A stretch of DNA of 19,472 nt from JBBAAW01 sp041658075 (GTDB taxonomy: Bacteria; Patescibacteriota; WWE3; UBA101185; UBA10185). The DNA is taken from positions 1-19,472 of the forward strand of contig JBBAAW010000015.1 of the NCBI GenBank assembly GCA_041658075.1, written 5' to 3'. The translations under genes and the position numbers were made by a program. This document shows positions 1-6,687 of this stretch, piece after piece. How positions within the stretch are numbered: the first letter of the stretch is position 1; the number at the start of each line of letters is the position of its first letter. The notes beneath the pieces are model-generated. The model ran no database searches. It was not told where the DNA came from and saw only the letters and a list, made by a program, of their open reading frames with translations.

Positions 1-51
1 TGATAAAGGCATTCCGCAACTTTGACAATAAGGTCCTTTTGGCTTGAACAT
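1..51 (-). CDS. Zinc-ribbon protein (N-terminal 17 residues, cut by left edge)
   Basis: Only the first 17 codons are inside the window. They read MFKPKGPYCQSCGMPLS, and the CQSCGMPL core is what I know from the small 'putative zinc ribbon' family (Pfam Zn_ribbon_2), where CxxCGMP opens a metal site. The start is well supported: a near-perfect Shine-Dalgarno (GGAGGTGA) ends 5 nt before the ATG and contains the TGA stop of the upstream HAD gene. The gap between the two genes is only 4 nt, so this is the distal gene of the same minus-strand operon. The function is unknown; family members are small cytosolic proteins without an assigned reaction. Confidence 0.7.
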   Translation of the reverse strand, partial: MFKPKGPYCQSCGMPLS

Positions 52-55
52 AAAA

Positions 56-769
56 TCACCTCCCCTCTTCCTGCTCTCTAACCATATGCTTAATATCTTC
101 GTAATAAGTGGTATCCATTTCCCCAGGAAAGGGGGAAAAGTCACCCGTAAAGTCCAGGACTTCGTCCGGAAACTTTCTTTTAGGTGTTTCCTCATCCCAC
201 ACACAGATTATTTTTATACCCGCTTTGGCTGCAGAAGTACATCCTGTTAAAGAATCTTCAAACGCCAAAACCTCCTTTGGTCGCAGTTTAAAGTGTGCTA
301 GGGTCTTTTTGTAAATTTCGGGATTGGGTTTAGGATTTTTTACCTCGTTTCCACAGACTATAAAGTCGAATACTTCTTGTAACTCTAGCTGGATAACAAC
401 ACGATCTACTATCACACGCGAAGTATTGGTTACAAGAGCCAAATTTAGCTTTTTCATAAGCTTTAGCTCTGCCACAAACGGCCAAAAACCCTCTGTTAAT
501 TCTAACTTGTCGAGATTTTTTACAAATTCATTATGAGTCAGCTCAACAAGCTCGTTAACGGGGCGCGTACTTTTTAAGTCGTTATTTTCAATTATGCGCC
601 TCCATCTTTCAGCAACGGTATCTCCACGAACTCCCGTGGTAATTGGGTCGGAACTTAAAAGCTTGGCTACTTCTTTAAAAGCCAAATCCCAAACCTTCTC
701 GGATTTAACCGTGGTCCCATCCAAGTCAAAAGTTATTAGCTTCTTTTTGTCGAAAAATTCTTTAAACAT
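56..769 (-). CDS. HAD-superfamily phosphatase, subfamily IA (beta-phosphoglucomutase-like)
   Basis: A 237-residue soluble hydrolase with all four HAD motifs in order. Motif I is DLDGT, with the nucleophile Asp15 and acid/base Asp17. Motif II is the Thr/Ser strand in LVTNTS (about 115). Motif III is the Lys in the KNPKPNPEIY segment (about 145), and motif IV is FEDS (about 170). A helical cap lies between motifs I and II, as in subfamily IA phosphatases and phosphomutases. Family members dephosphorylate or isomerise small sugar phosphates; the substrate cannot be read from the sequence. The start ATG overlaps the stop of the preceding membrane-protein gene (TAATG), with GGGAG 5 nt upstream as the ribosome site, so translation is probably coupled. 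Its own stop lies in the Shine-Dalgarno of the next gene. Confidence 0.85.
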   Translation of the reverse strand: MFKEFFDKKKLITFDLDGTTVKSEKVWDLAFKEVAKLLSSDPITTGVRGDTVAERWRRIIENNDLKSTRPVNELVELTHNEFVKNLDKLELTEGFWPFVAELKLMKKLNLALVTNTSRVIVDRVVIQLELQEVFDFIVCGNEVKNPKPNPEIYKKTLAHFKLRPKEVLAFEDSLTGCTSAAKAGIKIICVWDEETPKRKFPDEVLDFTGDFSPFPGEMDTTYYEDIKHMVREQEEGR

Positions 770-960
770 TAGTATCTCCCGAGCGGATTTTTCTTACCAG
801 TAATAACAAAGTAGGCCATCATAACCATAACGGGCGGACCTAAAAGCCAGTTTATGGGAAACCAATACCAACGGTCGTAGCCAAAAAAGAAGATCCAAAG
901 AGCGTAAATAAAACCAATTATCAGGTATACGGAAAGAAAAATTGTAATCGCGAGTGGCAT
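769..960 (-). CDS. Small two-helix membrane protein
   Basis: A 63-residue protein that is nearly all membrane: one hydrophobic segment at about residues 4-27 and a second at about 35-53, separated by a short aromatic turn (GYDRWYW), with a basic tail ending KKNPLGRY. I recognise no family. It appears to be real because its stop shares a base with the start of the HAD gene (TAATG), because it fills the space to the divergent gene exactly, and because a -10-like GATAAT lies 8 nt before the ATG. No Shine-Dalgarno is present, so a leaderless mRNA is likely. It would be the first gene of the membrane protein / HAD / zinc-ribbon operon. Confidence 0.65.
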   Translation of the reverse strand: MPLAITIFLSVYLIIGFIYALWIFFFGYDRWYWFPINWLLGPPVMVMMAYFVITGKKNPLGRY

Positions 961-970
961 GCTTTAAGAT
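942..970 (+). promoter_or_regulatory. Promoter for the 989 zinc-ribbon gene
   Basis: TTGTAA at 942-947, a 17-bp spacer and TAAGAT at 965-970 form a plausible sigma-70-type promoter. The expected transcript starts about 12 nt before the ATG at 989 and carries AAAGGG as a ribosome site. On the other strand GATAAT (969-974), with TTGCCA (990-995) only 15 bp further upstream, would drive the divergent membrane-protein operon. The two promoters overlap, so the two directions may compete for RNA polymerase. Confidence 0.5.
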
Positions 971-988
971 TATCAAAGAAAGGGTTGT

Positions 989-1273
989 ATGGCAAAGAAA
1001 AAAGTGGACGACAATTTAGACGCGCAGGATAAAACGGTCGATCGTGAAACCGTGTCGGACATTTTAATTCCCGATTCGGAAGCTTTAGAATTTGTGTGCC
1101 CAAGTTGCAAAAAAATCTCCCAAAACGACGTGATTTTTCTATGTAATACCTGTGAAAATAGTGACCTTATCTATAAAGACGGCATTTACATGTGTCCGCA
1201 ATGCCTTTACCCCGGCGACAATTTTGAGTGCATGAAATGCGGAAATAAAGGGGTTAGGATGAGACACAAATAA
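989..1273 (+). CDS. Double zinc-ribbon protein
   Basis: A 94-residue protein with a charged, probably unstructured N-terminus (about 1-30) followed by four CxxC knuckles: CPSC, CNTC, CPQC and CMKC. This is enough for two zinc sites of the rubredoxin-like ribbon type. The C-terminus ends in a basic GVRMRHK. Proteins of this build usually bind nucleic acid or a ribosome/RNA-polymerase partner, but no specific family is recognised and the role is an inference. AAAGGG lies a few bases before the ATG. The stop codon ends exactly one base before the stop codon of the convergent yqgF gene, so there is no room for a terminator between them. Confidence 0.7.
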   Translation: MAKKKVDDNLDAQDKTVDRETVSDILIPDSEALEFVCPSCKKISQNDVIFLCNTCENSDLIYKDGIYMCPQCLYPGDNFECMKCGNKGVRMRHK

Positions 1274-1711
1274 TTAAAAACCTTCATCGAAGAAAAAGCG
1301 CTTTAAAATAAGGGCGGCGCTTATACTATCAACTTTTTTTCTTGATTTTTGTGGCAAACCTGCATCAATTGCCTCTTCCTCCGCCTCATTAGTGCTTCCA
1401 AATTCGTCAACAAATAAAACCTGCGTACCCAAACGGGTTTTTAAAATCTTAGCAAACCTTCTAATTTCTATTGACTGTTTGGTCTCTTTTCCATCAATAC
1501 TTAAAGGCAGACCAACCACCACAGCCGAGGCTTTATTCTCCTTAACAAATCGTAAGATCTGCTGAACGGCAAACATTTTATCTTTGGATATCACCGATCT
1601 CACCGGCGTAACCACACCGTTTTTACCCAGCGCCAAACCGGTTGTGGAGCTACCAAAGTCAATGCTTACCACAAACTTGTTATTAAATTTACTTTCCGTG
1701 TCTTCTGTCAT
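1274..1711 (-). CDS. yqgF: Pre-16S rRNA nuclease / RuvX family (YqgF)
   Basis: A 145-residue RNase H-fold nuclease of the YqgF/RuvX family, which in bacteria trims the 5' end of 16S rRNA and was first described as a putative Holliday junction resolvase. The catalytic acids are in place: Asp18 in IDFGSSTTGLA, Glu103 in FVDEFGSTNEAE and Asp128 in KKVDSISAALIL. The VVGLPLSIDGKE segment (about 65-75) matches the family signature. The usual Arg in the DERLST motif is Phe here. I start at the ATG at 1711 and not at the in-frame TTG at 1723, because GAGGAG lies 4 nt before that ATG and the upstream gene stops 1 nt before it. The gene is coupled to the large membrane protein upstream. Confidence 0.88.
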   Translation of the reverse strand: MTEDTESKFNNKFVVSIDFGSSTTGLALGKNGVVTPVRSVISKDKMFAVQQILRFVKENKASAVVVGLPLSIDGKETKQSIEIRRFAKILKTRLGTQVLFVDEFGSTNEAEEEAIDAGLPQKSRKKVDSISAALILKRFFFDEGF

Positions 1712-1712
1712 T

Positions 1713-3227
1713 TTACTCCTCAATTTTTATTTGTATATCTACCGCGCTTTCTTTAGTTGGAACTTTCTTAAAAAACAAAAAGTTGGGCTTCAAATTAAGC
1801 TCCGTTCTTGTTATATCACTAATTTTATCAAGCTCGTTAACCGCATCCTCAACACTCAATCCCGCAATCTTGTCAAAAACTTTTTGCTTGTTGATTTTGG
1901 GCGTTATAAAAAACTTAAAGGTTACTTGCAAATCCGCCTCTGTGGGAGAAAGAACGGTTTTTTCCGTATTTCCTAAAATATCCACCTGCAAATCTTTGTT
2001 GTAAGAATGAAACTCAAAACCCTGCGGAACCACATTTTGACTTAGCTTCCCCATAAAGTCGGCAAGCTCGTTTCTTGAGTACGACAGACCTTCCACCTGC
2101 GCCGTAATGCTCCCACCAAACTGGTCTTTTTTGTCACCTACCTTATTATTTAGCACCACATTTTTACTGGTAACTCTTTCCGATTTATCTACTAAAGCGT
2201 ATCCAGCCAGCACCCGAGTTTTTAGCGCATTCGCGGGCGACTTTAAAACATAGGCGATAAGATCCTGCTCCAACTTAGTTAAATCGGCTTGGGTAACAAC
2301 TTTGACTTCTTTACTAGAACCACCCTTAAAATCTTCCGCGCTTGACGCCGTAAGCTCGCTGGATTTGTAACCTTTAACACTTAGCTCTTTGTCTTTTTTT
2401 ATATTGTAAGCTGAACCAATAGCTTCCGCCATTACAGAAACCTCCGCGGTTCCTTTAGTAATAATTGCGAGGGTATTCACACCCGCTGGAACCGTAACCT
2501 CCTCTTGGGTAGTATAAACATACAATAAGTCCTTGGTTTTGTAAGTAAGTTGCGTACCTTTTTTTACGATAACTGCTTCCAAAATAGAGTTATATAGGGT
2601 AACTTTCCCTTTAGCCTTCTCCCCCTCTAACTCGATTCCGGTGGAAGCCGACGTTAAAGAGCGATCGATGGAACCTGCGATCTTTAGCCCCGCCAAAACT
2701 TTTTTATCCAGATCCGTCTTTAACCCGTCGCCCACCTTTACTCCAACGCTCTTTGTTAAAACTTGCGGTGAAAAATATAAAGTTACTTCTGCTTTATGCT
2801 GTCGACTAAGAAACAAGAATCCTAGAACCACCATCAAAACAATCGCCACTGGGATAACCAAACCTAATTTCCTAAAGTCCAAAGCGATTTTGGGAAGACG
2901 CGTCACAGGAAATCTCATTGATGGTAATTTTAGTGCAATCGGCAAACGCGCGGGATTACTTTTGACCATTGACTCCCCAACTACAACTTCGTCTTTCTCC
3001 CCTCTTAAAATGTCAATCAGATTTTTGCCAAATTCATCATCCGTAACAAAATCCACTTCTTTACCAACTTTCTTGGCTTGTGCCAAGATAATTTTAAGAT
3101 TTAAAATATTGTCGAGCAAAACTGAACCCGCGGGAATAGAAAGCTCCACTTTATGGTCGACTATGTCGGTAATTATATTTACGGCTTCTAGCGCCGAAGT
3201 ATATATTTCTAAACTAATTCTTTGCAT
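1713..3227 (-). CDS. Single-pass membrane protein with baseplate-J-like extracytoplasmic part
   Basis: A 504-residue protein. Residues 1-75 form a small alpha/beta domain in which predicted strands (KVELSIP, KEVDFVT) alternate with helices. Then come a basic Pro-rich linker (about 85-118), one membrane helix (about 121-140) and a long, mostly beta extracytoplasmic region. Within it, the stretch from about 240 to 300 (a V..GT turn, TVPAGVNTLAIITKGTAEVSV, then a GSAYNI turn) resembles the baseplate J/gp47-type beta-prism that is common in annotated CPR membrane proteins. The start codon lies inside the end of the PilM-like gene (19-bp overlap), so the two are translationally coupled and probably act together. 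PilM binds the cytoplasmic part of PilN in type IV pili; this protein may take that place, but sequence identity with PilN is not apparent. Confidence 0.65.
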   Translation of the reverse strand: MQRISLEIYTSALEAVNIITDIVDHKVELSIPAGSVLLDNILNLKIILAQAKKVGKEVDFVTDDEFGKNLIDILRGEKDEVVVGESMVKSNPARLPIALKLPSMRFPVTRLPKIALDFRKLGLVIPVAIVLMVVLGFLFLSRQHKAEVTLYFSPQVLTKSVGVKVGDGLKTDLDKKVLAGLKIAGSIDRSLTSASTGIELEGEKAKGKVTLYNSILEAVIVKKGTQLTYKTKDLLYVYTTQEEVTVPAGVNTLAIITKGTAEVSVMAEAIGSAYNIKKDKELSVKGYKSSELTASSAEDFKGGSSKEVKVVTQADLTKLEQDLIAYVLKSPANALKTRVLAGYALVDKSERVTSKNVVLNNKVGDKKDQFGGSITAQVEGLSYSRNELADFMGKLSQNVVPQGFEFHSYNKDLQVDILGNTEKTVLSPTEADLQVTFKFFITPKINKQKVFDKIAGLSVEDAVNELDKISDITRTELNLKPNFLFFKKVPTKESAVDIQIKIEE

Positions 3228-4258
3228 ATACCTAACAATCCGGAAATTAATAAGTCCCCTTTATATTCTTGGGGCAAATCTACAAAACCCGCATCTAATT
3301 TAGTAAAAATAGGCTTGGTTTTAAATGGGATTTTTTCCTCCCATTCCCGCCATTCCAACATTTCCCAAAAATCGGTTCGTTCCAAACCACTCCCGCAAAC
3401 GTAAACATTATTGGCAAAGGTTTTTACACCGGAAAACTCTAAAAACGTCAACTCCAACCCATCCATCCAAAAATCCAAATCTTTTTCCAAACTCGTGGTA
3501 CCTAAAGGAAGCGTTTTATTTTTAGCCAAGTTTCCGCCAAAAACCACAGAAATATCCGTAAAATCCGAGTGAATGCTTAAATGGGTGGCATCATAGTTGG
3601 CGCCCAGCTTACTTTTGAGCTTCTTAAACAACAGGTACGACAAGGGAAACACGCCACCAAGCCCCATTTTTAAACCGCGCGCTATATCTTCCAAAGCGTC
3701 AATATAAGTTGGCACGCAATAAGCGTTAAAAACCTGAATTTCCAACAGCTCCCCACTTTGCCCCAACGGATTATAAACCACCTGGTTGTCTAATTTAATT
3801 GAGGTTGTTTCATTTAAAATGGTTTCCAACTGTGCATCGCGGTTTCCCGTAGTTTGGTAGGTCTCTTCCAACGCTCCATCCAACCCGTTCTGTTCGATTT
3901 CTTTATAAACGCCCACCAAAATATTTTTGCCTATTTTTTCCTGCGGATCCAATTTCTGCCTTGCTGTTGTTGTATTTCCTACACAATTATTTCCCCCCAC
4001 TCCAAAAAATATTTCTTTAGGATTTTCTTCCGGTAATTGACTTAAAATTCGTTCCACACAAACATTAAGCGACTGAACAAAATGCTCCTTATCCACCACA
4101 CGACCATCTAAAACCACCCCGGAAGTAAGGTTCTCCTGTACGTAATGTATAGGATATCCGTCTTTAAAAAGCACCAAGTTTATGCTGCTGGAATTAAAAG
4201 TGACACCAAAAAACGCGTCGCTTTTATGTTTTTTGAAAAAGTTTAGCAATGGGAGCAT
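3209..4258 (-). CDS. PilM/FtsA-like actin-fold protein
   Basis: A 349-residue cytosolic protein with the layout of PilM. A phosphate-1 strand sits at about 16-31 (FFGVTFNSSSINLVLF), an SHS2-like insertion around 50-150, a phosphate-2 strand at about 227-241 (LSIHSDFTDISVVFGG) and an adenosine-type GSG loop at about 289-291. The phosphate-1 Asp expected in ASKHA ATPases is replaced (GVTFNSS where GIDIGSS is typical), so nucleotide hydrolysis may be weak or absent. PilM is the cytoplasmic partner of PilN in type IV pilus alignment complexes. The downstream overlapping gene encodes a bitopic membrane protein that would fit as its partner. TATAAT ends 7 nt before the ATG and no Shine-Dalgarno is seen, so the mRNA is probably leaderless. 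Confidence 0.72.
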   Translation of the reverse strand: MLPLLNFFKKHKSDAFFGVTFNSSSINLVLFKDGYPIHYVQENLTSGVVLDGRVVDKEHFVQSLNVCVERILSQLPEENPKEIFFGVGGNNCVGNTTTARQKLDPQEKIGKNILVGVYKEIEQNGLDGALEETYQTTGNRDAQLETILNETTSIKLDNQVVYNPLGQSGELLEIQVFNAYCVPTYIDALEDIARGLKMGLGGVFPLSYLLFKKLKSKLGANYDATHLSIHSDFTDISVVFGGNLAKNKTLPLGTTSLEKDLDFWMDGLELTFLEFSGVKTFANNVYVCGSGLERTDFWEMLEWREWEEKIPFKTKPIFTKLDAGFVDLPQEYKGDLLISGLLGICKELV

Positions 4259-4265
4259 TAATAGG

Positions 4266-4271
4266 ATTATA
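4266..4271 (-). promoter_or_regulatory. -10 box of the pilM-like operon (leaderless)
   Basis: A perfect TATAAT on the minus strand, separated by exactly 7 nt from the ATG at 4258. A transcript from it would begin at or next to the start codon. No good -35 is present 16-18 bp upstream; that position is taken by the palindrome GACACttcGTGTC, which could be an operator or part of a repeat. Confidence 0.55.
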
Positions 4272-4302
4272 CCTCACTTCGTTCGGTGCGACACTTCGTG
4301 TC
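4272..4302. repeat. Compound palindromic repeat at the end of alaS
   Basis: A short element made of related inverted words: CACTTCGTTCGGTG followed by GACAC-ttc-GTGTC (4290-4302). On the minus strand it encodes the last residues of the AlaRS reading frame (RHEVSHRTK). The same words in another frame give peptides such as TKCRTERSEV, which I remember at the ends of many unrelated predicted proteins in metagenomic genomes. I therefore read it as a dispersed palindromic repeat and not as conserved AlaRS sequence. This is a single copy in the window. Confidence 0.5.
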
Positions 4303-5626
4303 TAACCAAAATCCAACCGCGCTCTTTACATATCTCCTGCGACAACTCTTTTGGCACCCCATAGGTTTGATAAAGGTTTTCTAATTGGCCATCGTTTAAC
4401 TTTTGACCATTTTTCTCGTACATCTTTTCCATCTCTTTGAGACCCTTTTCCAGCGTTTTATTGAACTTTTCCTCCTCGGCAGAAATTTCAGCGATTATTT
4501 TATCCCGCGCGTTTTGCAAATGTTTGTAATAGTCCCCATACTTATCGATAACAACCTTTGCCACATCCGCTAAAGAATTCTGTGGTATTCCAAGTTTTCT
4601 GGACTGGAAAATTATCCTACGCAAAAGTCTTCTTAAAACATAGCCTTGCATTTTATTACTTGGCGTAACCCCGTCAGCAATCAGGAAAACGGAAGCTCTT
4701 ATGTGATCGGCATCAATTCTGTAAACCCAGTCTGTTACCGCACCGTCGCCGTATTTTGTTGTCGACATGGATTCAATTTTTTGGATGATGGGATGAAAAA
4801 GATCTGTTTCAAAGTTGGATTTTTTATTTTGTACCACACGAACAATTCTGTCTAAACCCCAACCACAGTCCACGTTTTTTTGTACTAATGGTTCGTAATC
4901 TGCCTGGCTAACTTTTCTGTATTGCATAAAAACATCGTTGCCTATTTCTATATACCTACCGCAATCACAATTTACATGGCAGTATTCGCCAAACTTTTTG
5001 TCGTGGTCGTTTCCTGTGAAAAAAAATATTTCGGTGGTTGGACCAGCAGGGTCACCCACTGGCGCACGAGAACGCTCCCACCAGCTTTTACCAACTTTCC
5101 ACGGATAACAAAAAATCCTGTAATTACCTCCTCCAACTTTATAAATATCGTCCGTGGACTCTGCTTTGATACCGTATTTAGCAAAAACCTCTTTCCAGAT
5201 GGCAACAGTCTCATCGTCCCTTGGAATACCGTGACCCCCGGCCAAAGTTGTTACATAAAGTTTGTGTGGGTCTATACCAAGCTCGTCTACAAAGAAACCA
5301 AAGGTCCAAGGAATTTGCTCCGCTTTGAAATAGTCACCCAAAGACCAACAACCAAGCATCTCAAAAAGAGTCTGATGCCATCCATCCCCGACTTCTTCCA
5401 AGTCCTCCGTTCTAAAACATTGCTGAACATCCACAAGCCTTTTACCTAAAGGGTGCGGCTGACCAAGTAAATACGGAACAATTTGTTGCATACCGCTACC
5501 TGTAAAAAGCGTGGTGGGATCGTCTTTTAGTACTAAAGGACTACTGGGAATTTCCACATGCCCTAGGGATTTATAGTAATCTATAAACTTTTGCCTAACT
5601 TCTGCTCCCGTCAACGTCTTTACCAT
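4274..5626 (-). CDS. alaS: Alanine--tRNA ligase, short form without editing domain
   Basis: A 450-residue class II synthetase that charges tRNA-Ala. The catalytic core is complete: TGSGMQQIVPYL, then CFRTEDLEEVGDGWHQTLFEMLG (motif 2 region), the LGDYF segment, GWGLDRI (motif 3 region), and the tRNA-binding stretch DADHIRASVFLIADGV followed by GYVLRRLLRR. It ends just after the EEEKF..TLEKG helix and a YQTYGVP segment, where full-length AlaRS (about 870 residues) continues into the editing and C-Ala domains. These are missing. The last nine residues come from a palindromic repeat. I start at 5626, not at the frame opening 5767, because the family begins at the 'LTGAEVRQKFIDYY' helix and because the extra frame covers the promoter. 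TTGACT-17-TAGTAT ends 7 nt before this ATG, so the mRNA should be leaderless. Confidence 0.88.
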   Translation of the reverse strand: MVKTLTGAEVRQKFIDYYKSLGHVEIPSSPLVLKDDPTTLFTGSGMQQIVPYLLGQPHPLGKRLVDVQQCFRTEDLEEVGDGWHQTLFEMLGCWSLGDYFKAEQIPWTFGFFVDELGIDPHKLYVTTLAGGHGIPRDDETVAIWKEVFAKYGIKAESTDDIYKVGGGNYRIFCYPWKVGKSWWERSRAPVGDPAGPTTEIFFFTGNDHDKKFGEYCHVNCDCGRYIEIGNDVFMQYRKVSQADYEPLVQKNVDCGWGLDRIVRVVQNKKSNFETDLFHPIIQKIESMSTTKYGDGAVTDWVYRIDADHIRASVFLIADGVTPSNKMQGYVLRRLLRRIIFQSRKLGIPQNSLADVAKVVIDKYGDYYKHLQNARDKIIAEISAEEEKFNKTLEKGLKEMEKMYEKNGQKLNDGQLENLYQTYGVPKELSQEICKERGWILVRHEVSHRTK

Positions 5627-5633
5627 AACGAGA

Positions 5634-5662
5634 ATACTACTAAAATGGGGGATGGGAGTCAA
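5634..5662 (-). promoter_or_regulatory. Promoter of alaS (predicted leaderless)
   Basis: On the minus strand TTGACT (5657-5662), a 17-bp spacer and TAGTAT (5634-5639) form a near-consensus sigma-70-type promoter. Only 7 nt separate the -10 from the alaS ATG at 5626, so the expected start site coincides with the start codon. No Shine-Dalgarno could fit. Confidence 0.7.
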
Positions 5663-5692
5663 AATACCAAAAGAATACCTCTTTCTTAATGA

Positions 5693-5703
5693 CCTATAGT
5701 ATT
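5693..5703 (+). repeat. Module-boundary repeat, copy 1 (CCTATAGTATT)
   Basis: CCTATAGTATT here is identical to 6420-6430, and in both places it runs into the -35 of the following single-gene module (TTGGACA here, TTGATT there). The core CCTATA(G/A)T also precedes two minus-strand modules near 17630 and 18023. It could be a module junction, a promoter upstream element or a regulator site. Confidence 0.55.
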
Positions 5704-5731
5704 GGACATAACCCGTTTTTATTGATATAAT
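5702..5731 (+). promoter_or_regulatory. Promoter of the secreted-protein gene
   Basis: TTGGACA (5702-5708) and a perfect TATAAT (5726-5731) are 17-18 bp apart. The predicted transcript has a leader of about 55 nt before the ATG at 5794 and carries AAGGAG. This contrasts with the leaderless host-type genes nearby. Confidence 0.65.
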
Positions 5732-5793
5732 ACGCTTAGCTACAAATCGGTAGAGTTCTCTAATCAAGCGGACTAACTATAAGGAGAAGATCG

Positions 5794-6321
5794 ATGAGAC
5801 GCCTTCTGACATGTGCAGCGCTGTTGTTCTCGGTCGCGTTTTTTCTATTGTTGTTCCCGGCTAGTCCGGTGAACGCTGATGGTGGGGTCGTTTTGATGGG
5901 GGGCGTAAAAACCTCCGAGGGTTTGACACCCTTTAAGCCAAACGAACCCATCACTGTGAGTTCGACAATCGCAGTAGATCTGATCGTCACTTTGTACAAC
6001 ACGGGCACACCTAGGAGCGTTTTTCTCATTTCAGTTTACGGAAACAAGGACTGGGCAGTCGAAGTCACGGGGGCTGTGGGTTCACACCTGCAGTTCAACT
6101 CCATGGAGTCAAACTGGGGATTGTGGTGTCTTATGGGTCAATTCGACTCTGCAGGAGAACCTGTAGAGATGACCATCCGCACCACCACCCCACCGCCGTC
6201 TCCGGGTCGCCCTTGGCAACTATATGTCTCAGCGAAGGGCATAGACGAAAGCAATTGGCAGACGCGCGCAATCGTGATTCAGAACAGATACTGGGGGTCT
6301 TATCTACCAATCGTTCGTTGA
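5794..6321 (+). CDS. Secreted protein of unknown function
   Basis: A 175-residue protein with a classic signal peptide: MRRLL, a hydrophobic core (about 7-22) and a likely cleavage after PVNA (residue 28). The mature part is rich in beta-prone residues and is probably one immunoglobulin-like or similar beta-sandwich (strands such as ITVSSTIAVDLIVTLYNT and WQLYVSAKG), with a Pro/Thr-rich TTTPPPSP turn. The protein ends in YLPIVR; short YLPLV-type tails are something I know from secreted proteins of Chloroflexota, so transfer is possible. No family is recognised. AAGGAG lies 7 nt before the ATG. The gene has its own promoter and its own hairpin terminator, and its codons are richer in G and C than those of alaS or lgt. 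Confidence 0.7.
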   Translation: MRRLLTCAALLFSVAFFLLLFPASPVNADGGVVLMGGVKTSEGLTPFKPNEPITVSSTIAVDLIVTLYNTGTPRSVFLISVYGNKDWAVEVTGAVGSHLQFNSMESNWGLWCLMGQFDSAGEPVEMTIRTTTPPPSPGRPWQLYVSAKGIDESNWQTRAIVIQNRYWGSYLPIVR

Positions 6322-6333
6322 GTCCTAGAGAGC

Positions 6334-6409
6334 AAACGCCACGACCTCGAAATCATTATGCCTCGCGATCAGCGAGATTACAGATGATGGACAGGGCGTG
6401 GCGTTTTTC
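6334..6409 (+). terminator. Tiered hairpin terminator after the secreted-protein gene
   Basis: An outer 10-bp stem pairs AAACGCCACG (6334-6343) with CGTGGCGTTT (6397-6406). Inside it a second stem pairs ATCAT (6352-6356) with ATGAT (6384-6388), and a third is CTCGC-gatca-GCGAG (6362-6376). The 3' arm runs into TTTTT, as in an intrinsic terminator, but the 53-nt 'loop' with nested stems is unusually large. Confidence 0.6.
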
Positions 6410-6419
6410 GTAGCTAAAG

Positions 6420-6430
6420 CCTATAGTATT
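6420..6430 (+). repeat. Module-boundary repeat, copy 2 (CCTATAGTATT)
   Basis: Identical over 11 bp to 5693-5703. It lies 14 nt after the terminator of the first module and overlaps the -35 of the second. Confidence 0.55.
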
Positions 6431-6458
6431 TGATTTTTCCTTCTTTTTGAGATAAAAT
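6430..6458 (+). promoter_or_regulatory. Promoter of the 62-residue protein gene
   Basis: TTGATT (6430-6435), a 17-bp spacer and TAAAAT (6453-6458). The expected leader before the ATG at 6499 is about 35 nt and contains GGAGGT. Confidence 0.65.
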
Positions 6459-6498
6459 ATGTGCTCTGATCAATTAATCTAGGTTGCAGGAGGTCAAA

Positions 6499-6687
6499 AT
6501 GGCTGCTAATACCAGCGAACGTATCCTGAAGGCAGTAAGGGAGCTGAGCAAGTCGAGTAGTTTTCCAACCGGTCAGCAAATCGAACAGAAGATTAATGAG
6601 ACAGAACCAAAGGTAGAGAATTCCGAAATAGCGATCACCCTCCTTTGGTTGGAGGGAGTGAGAAAGCTTGAGTGTCGGCAAACGTAA
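6499..6687 (+). CDS. Small protein, possible winged-helix fold
   Basis: A 62-residue protein starting MAANTSERILKAVRELSK. The start was chosen at 6499 because GGAGGT sits 4 nt before it; the upstream TTG at 6484 would place that site inside the gene. Helix SERILKAVRELSK, a loop, helix TGQQIEQKINETE and helix NSEIAITLLWLEG followed by VRKLECRQT have the order and size of a small winged helix-turn-helix, but no sequence family is recognised, so this is tentative. It has its own promoter. No hairpin terminator is seen after it before the next gene at 6737. Confidence 0.6.
   Translation: MAANTSERILKAVRELSKSSSFPTGQQIEQKINETEPKVENSEIAITLLWLEGVRKLECRQT

Noticed and set aside
2641..3303. 220-residue plus-strand ORF
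   Set aside because: It is a shadow antisense to the baseplate-J-like and PilM-like genes, without a start signal or recognisable motif.
4922..5449. 175-residue plus-strand ORF
   Set aside because: It is antisense to the highly conserved catalytic core of alaS.
5627..5767. 47-residue N-terminal extension of AlaRS
   Set aside because: The extension is basic and unlike the family, and it covers the TTGACT-TAGTAT promoter; the ATG at 5626 begins exactly at the conserved domain.
6334..6409. Integron attC site
   Set aside because: The module plan invites the idea, but neither this hairpin nor those at 16787, 17269 and 17646 has the RYYYAAC / GTTRRRY boxes at its ends, and no integrase is in the window.
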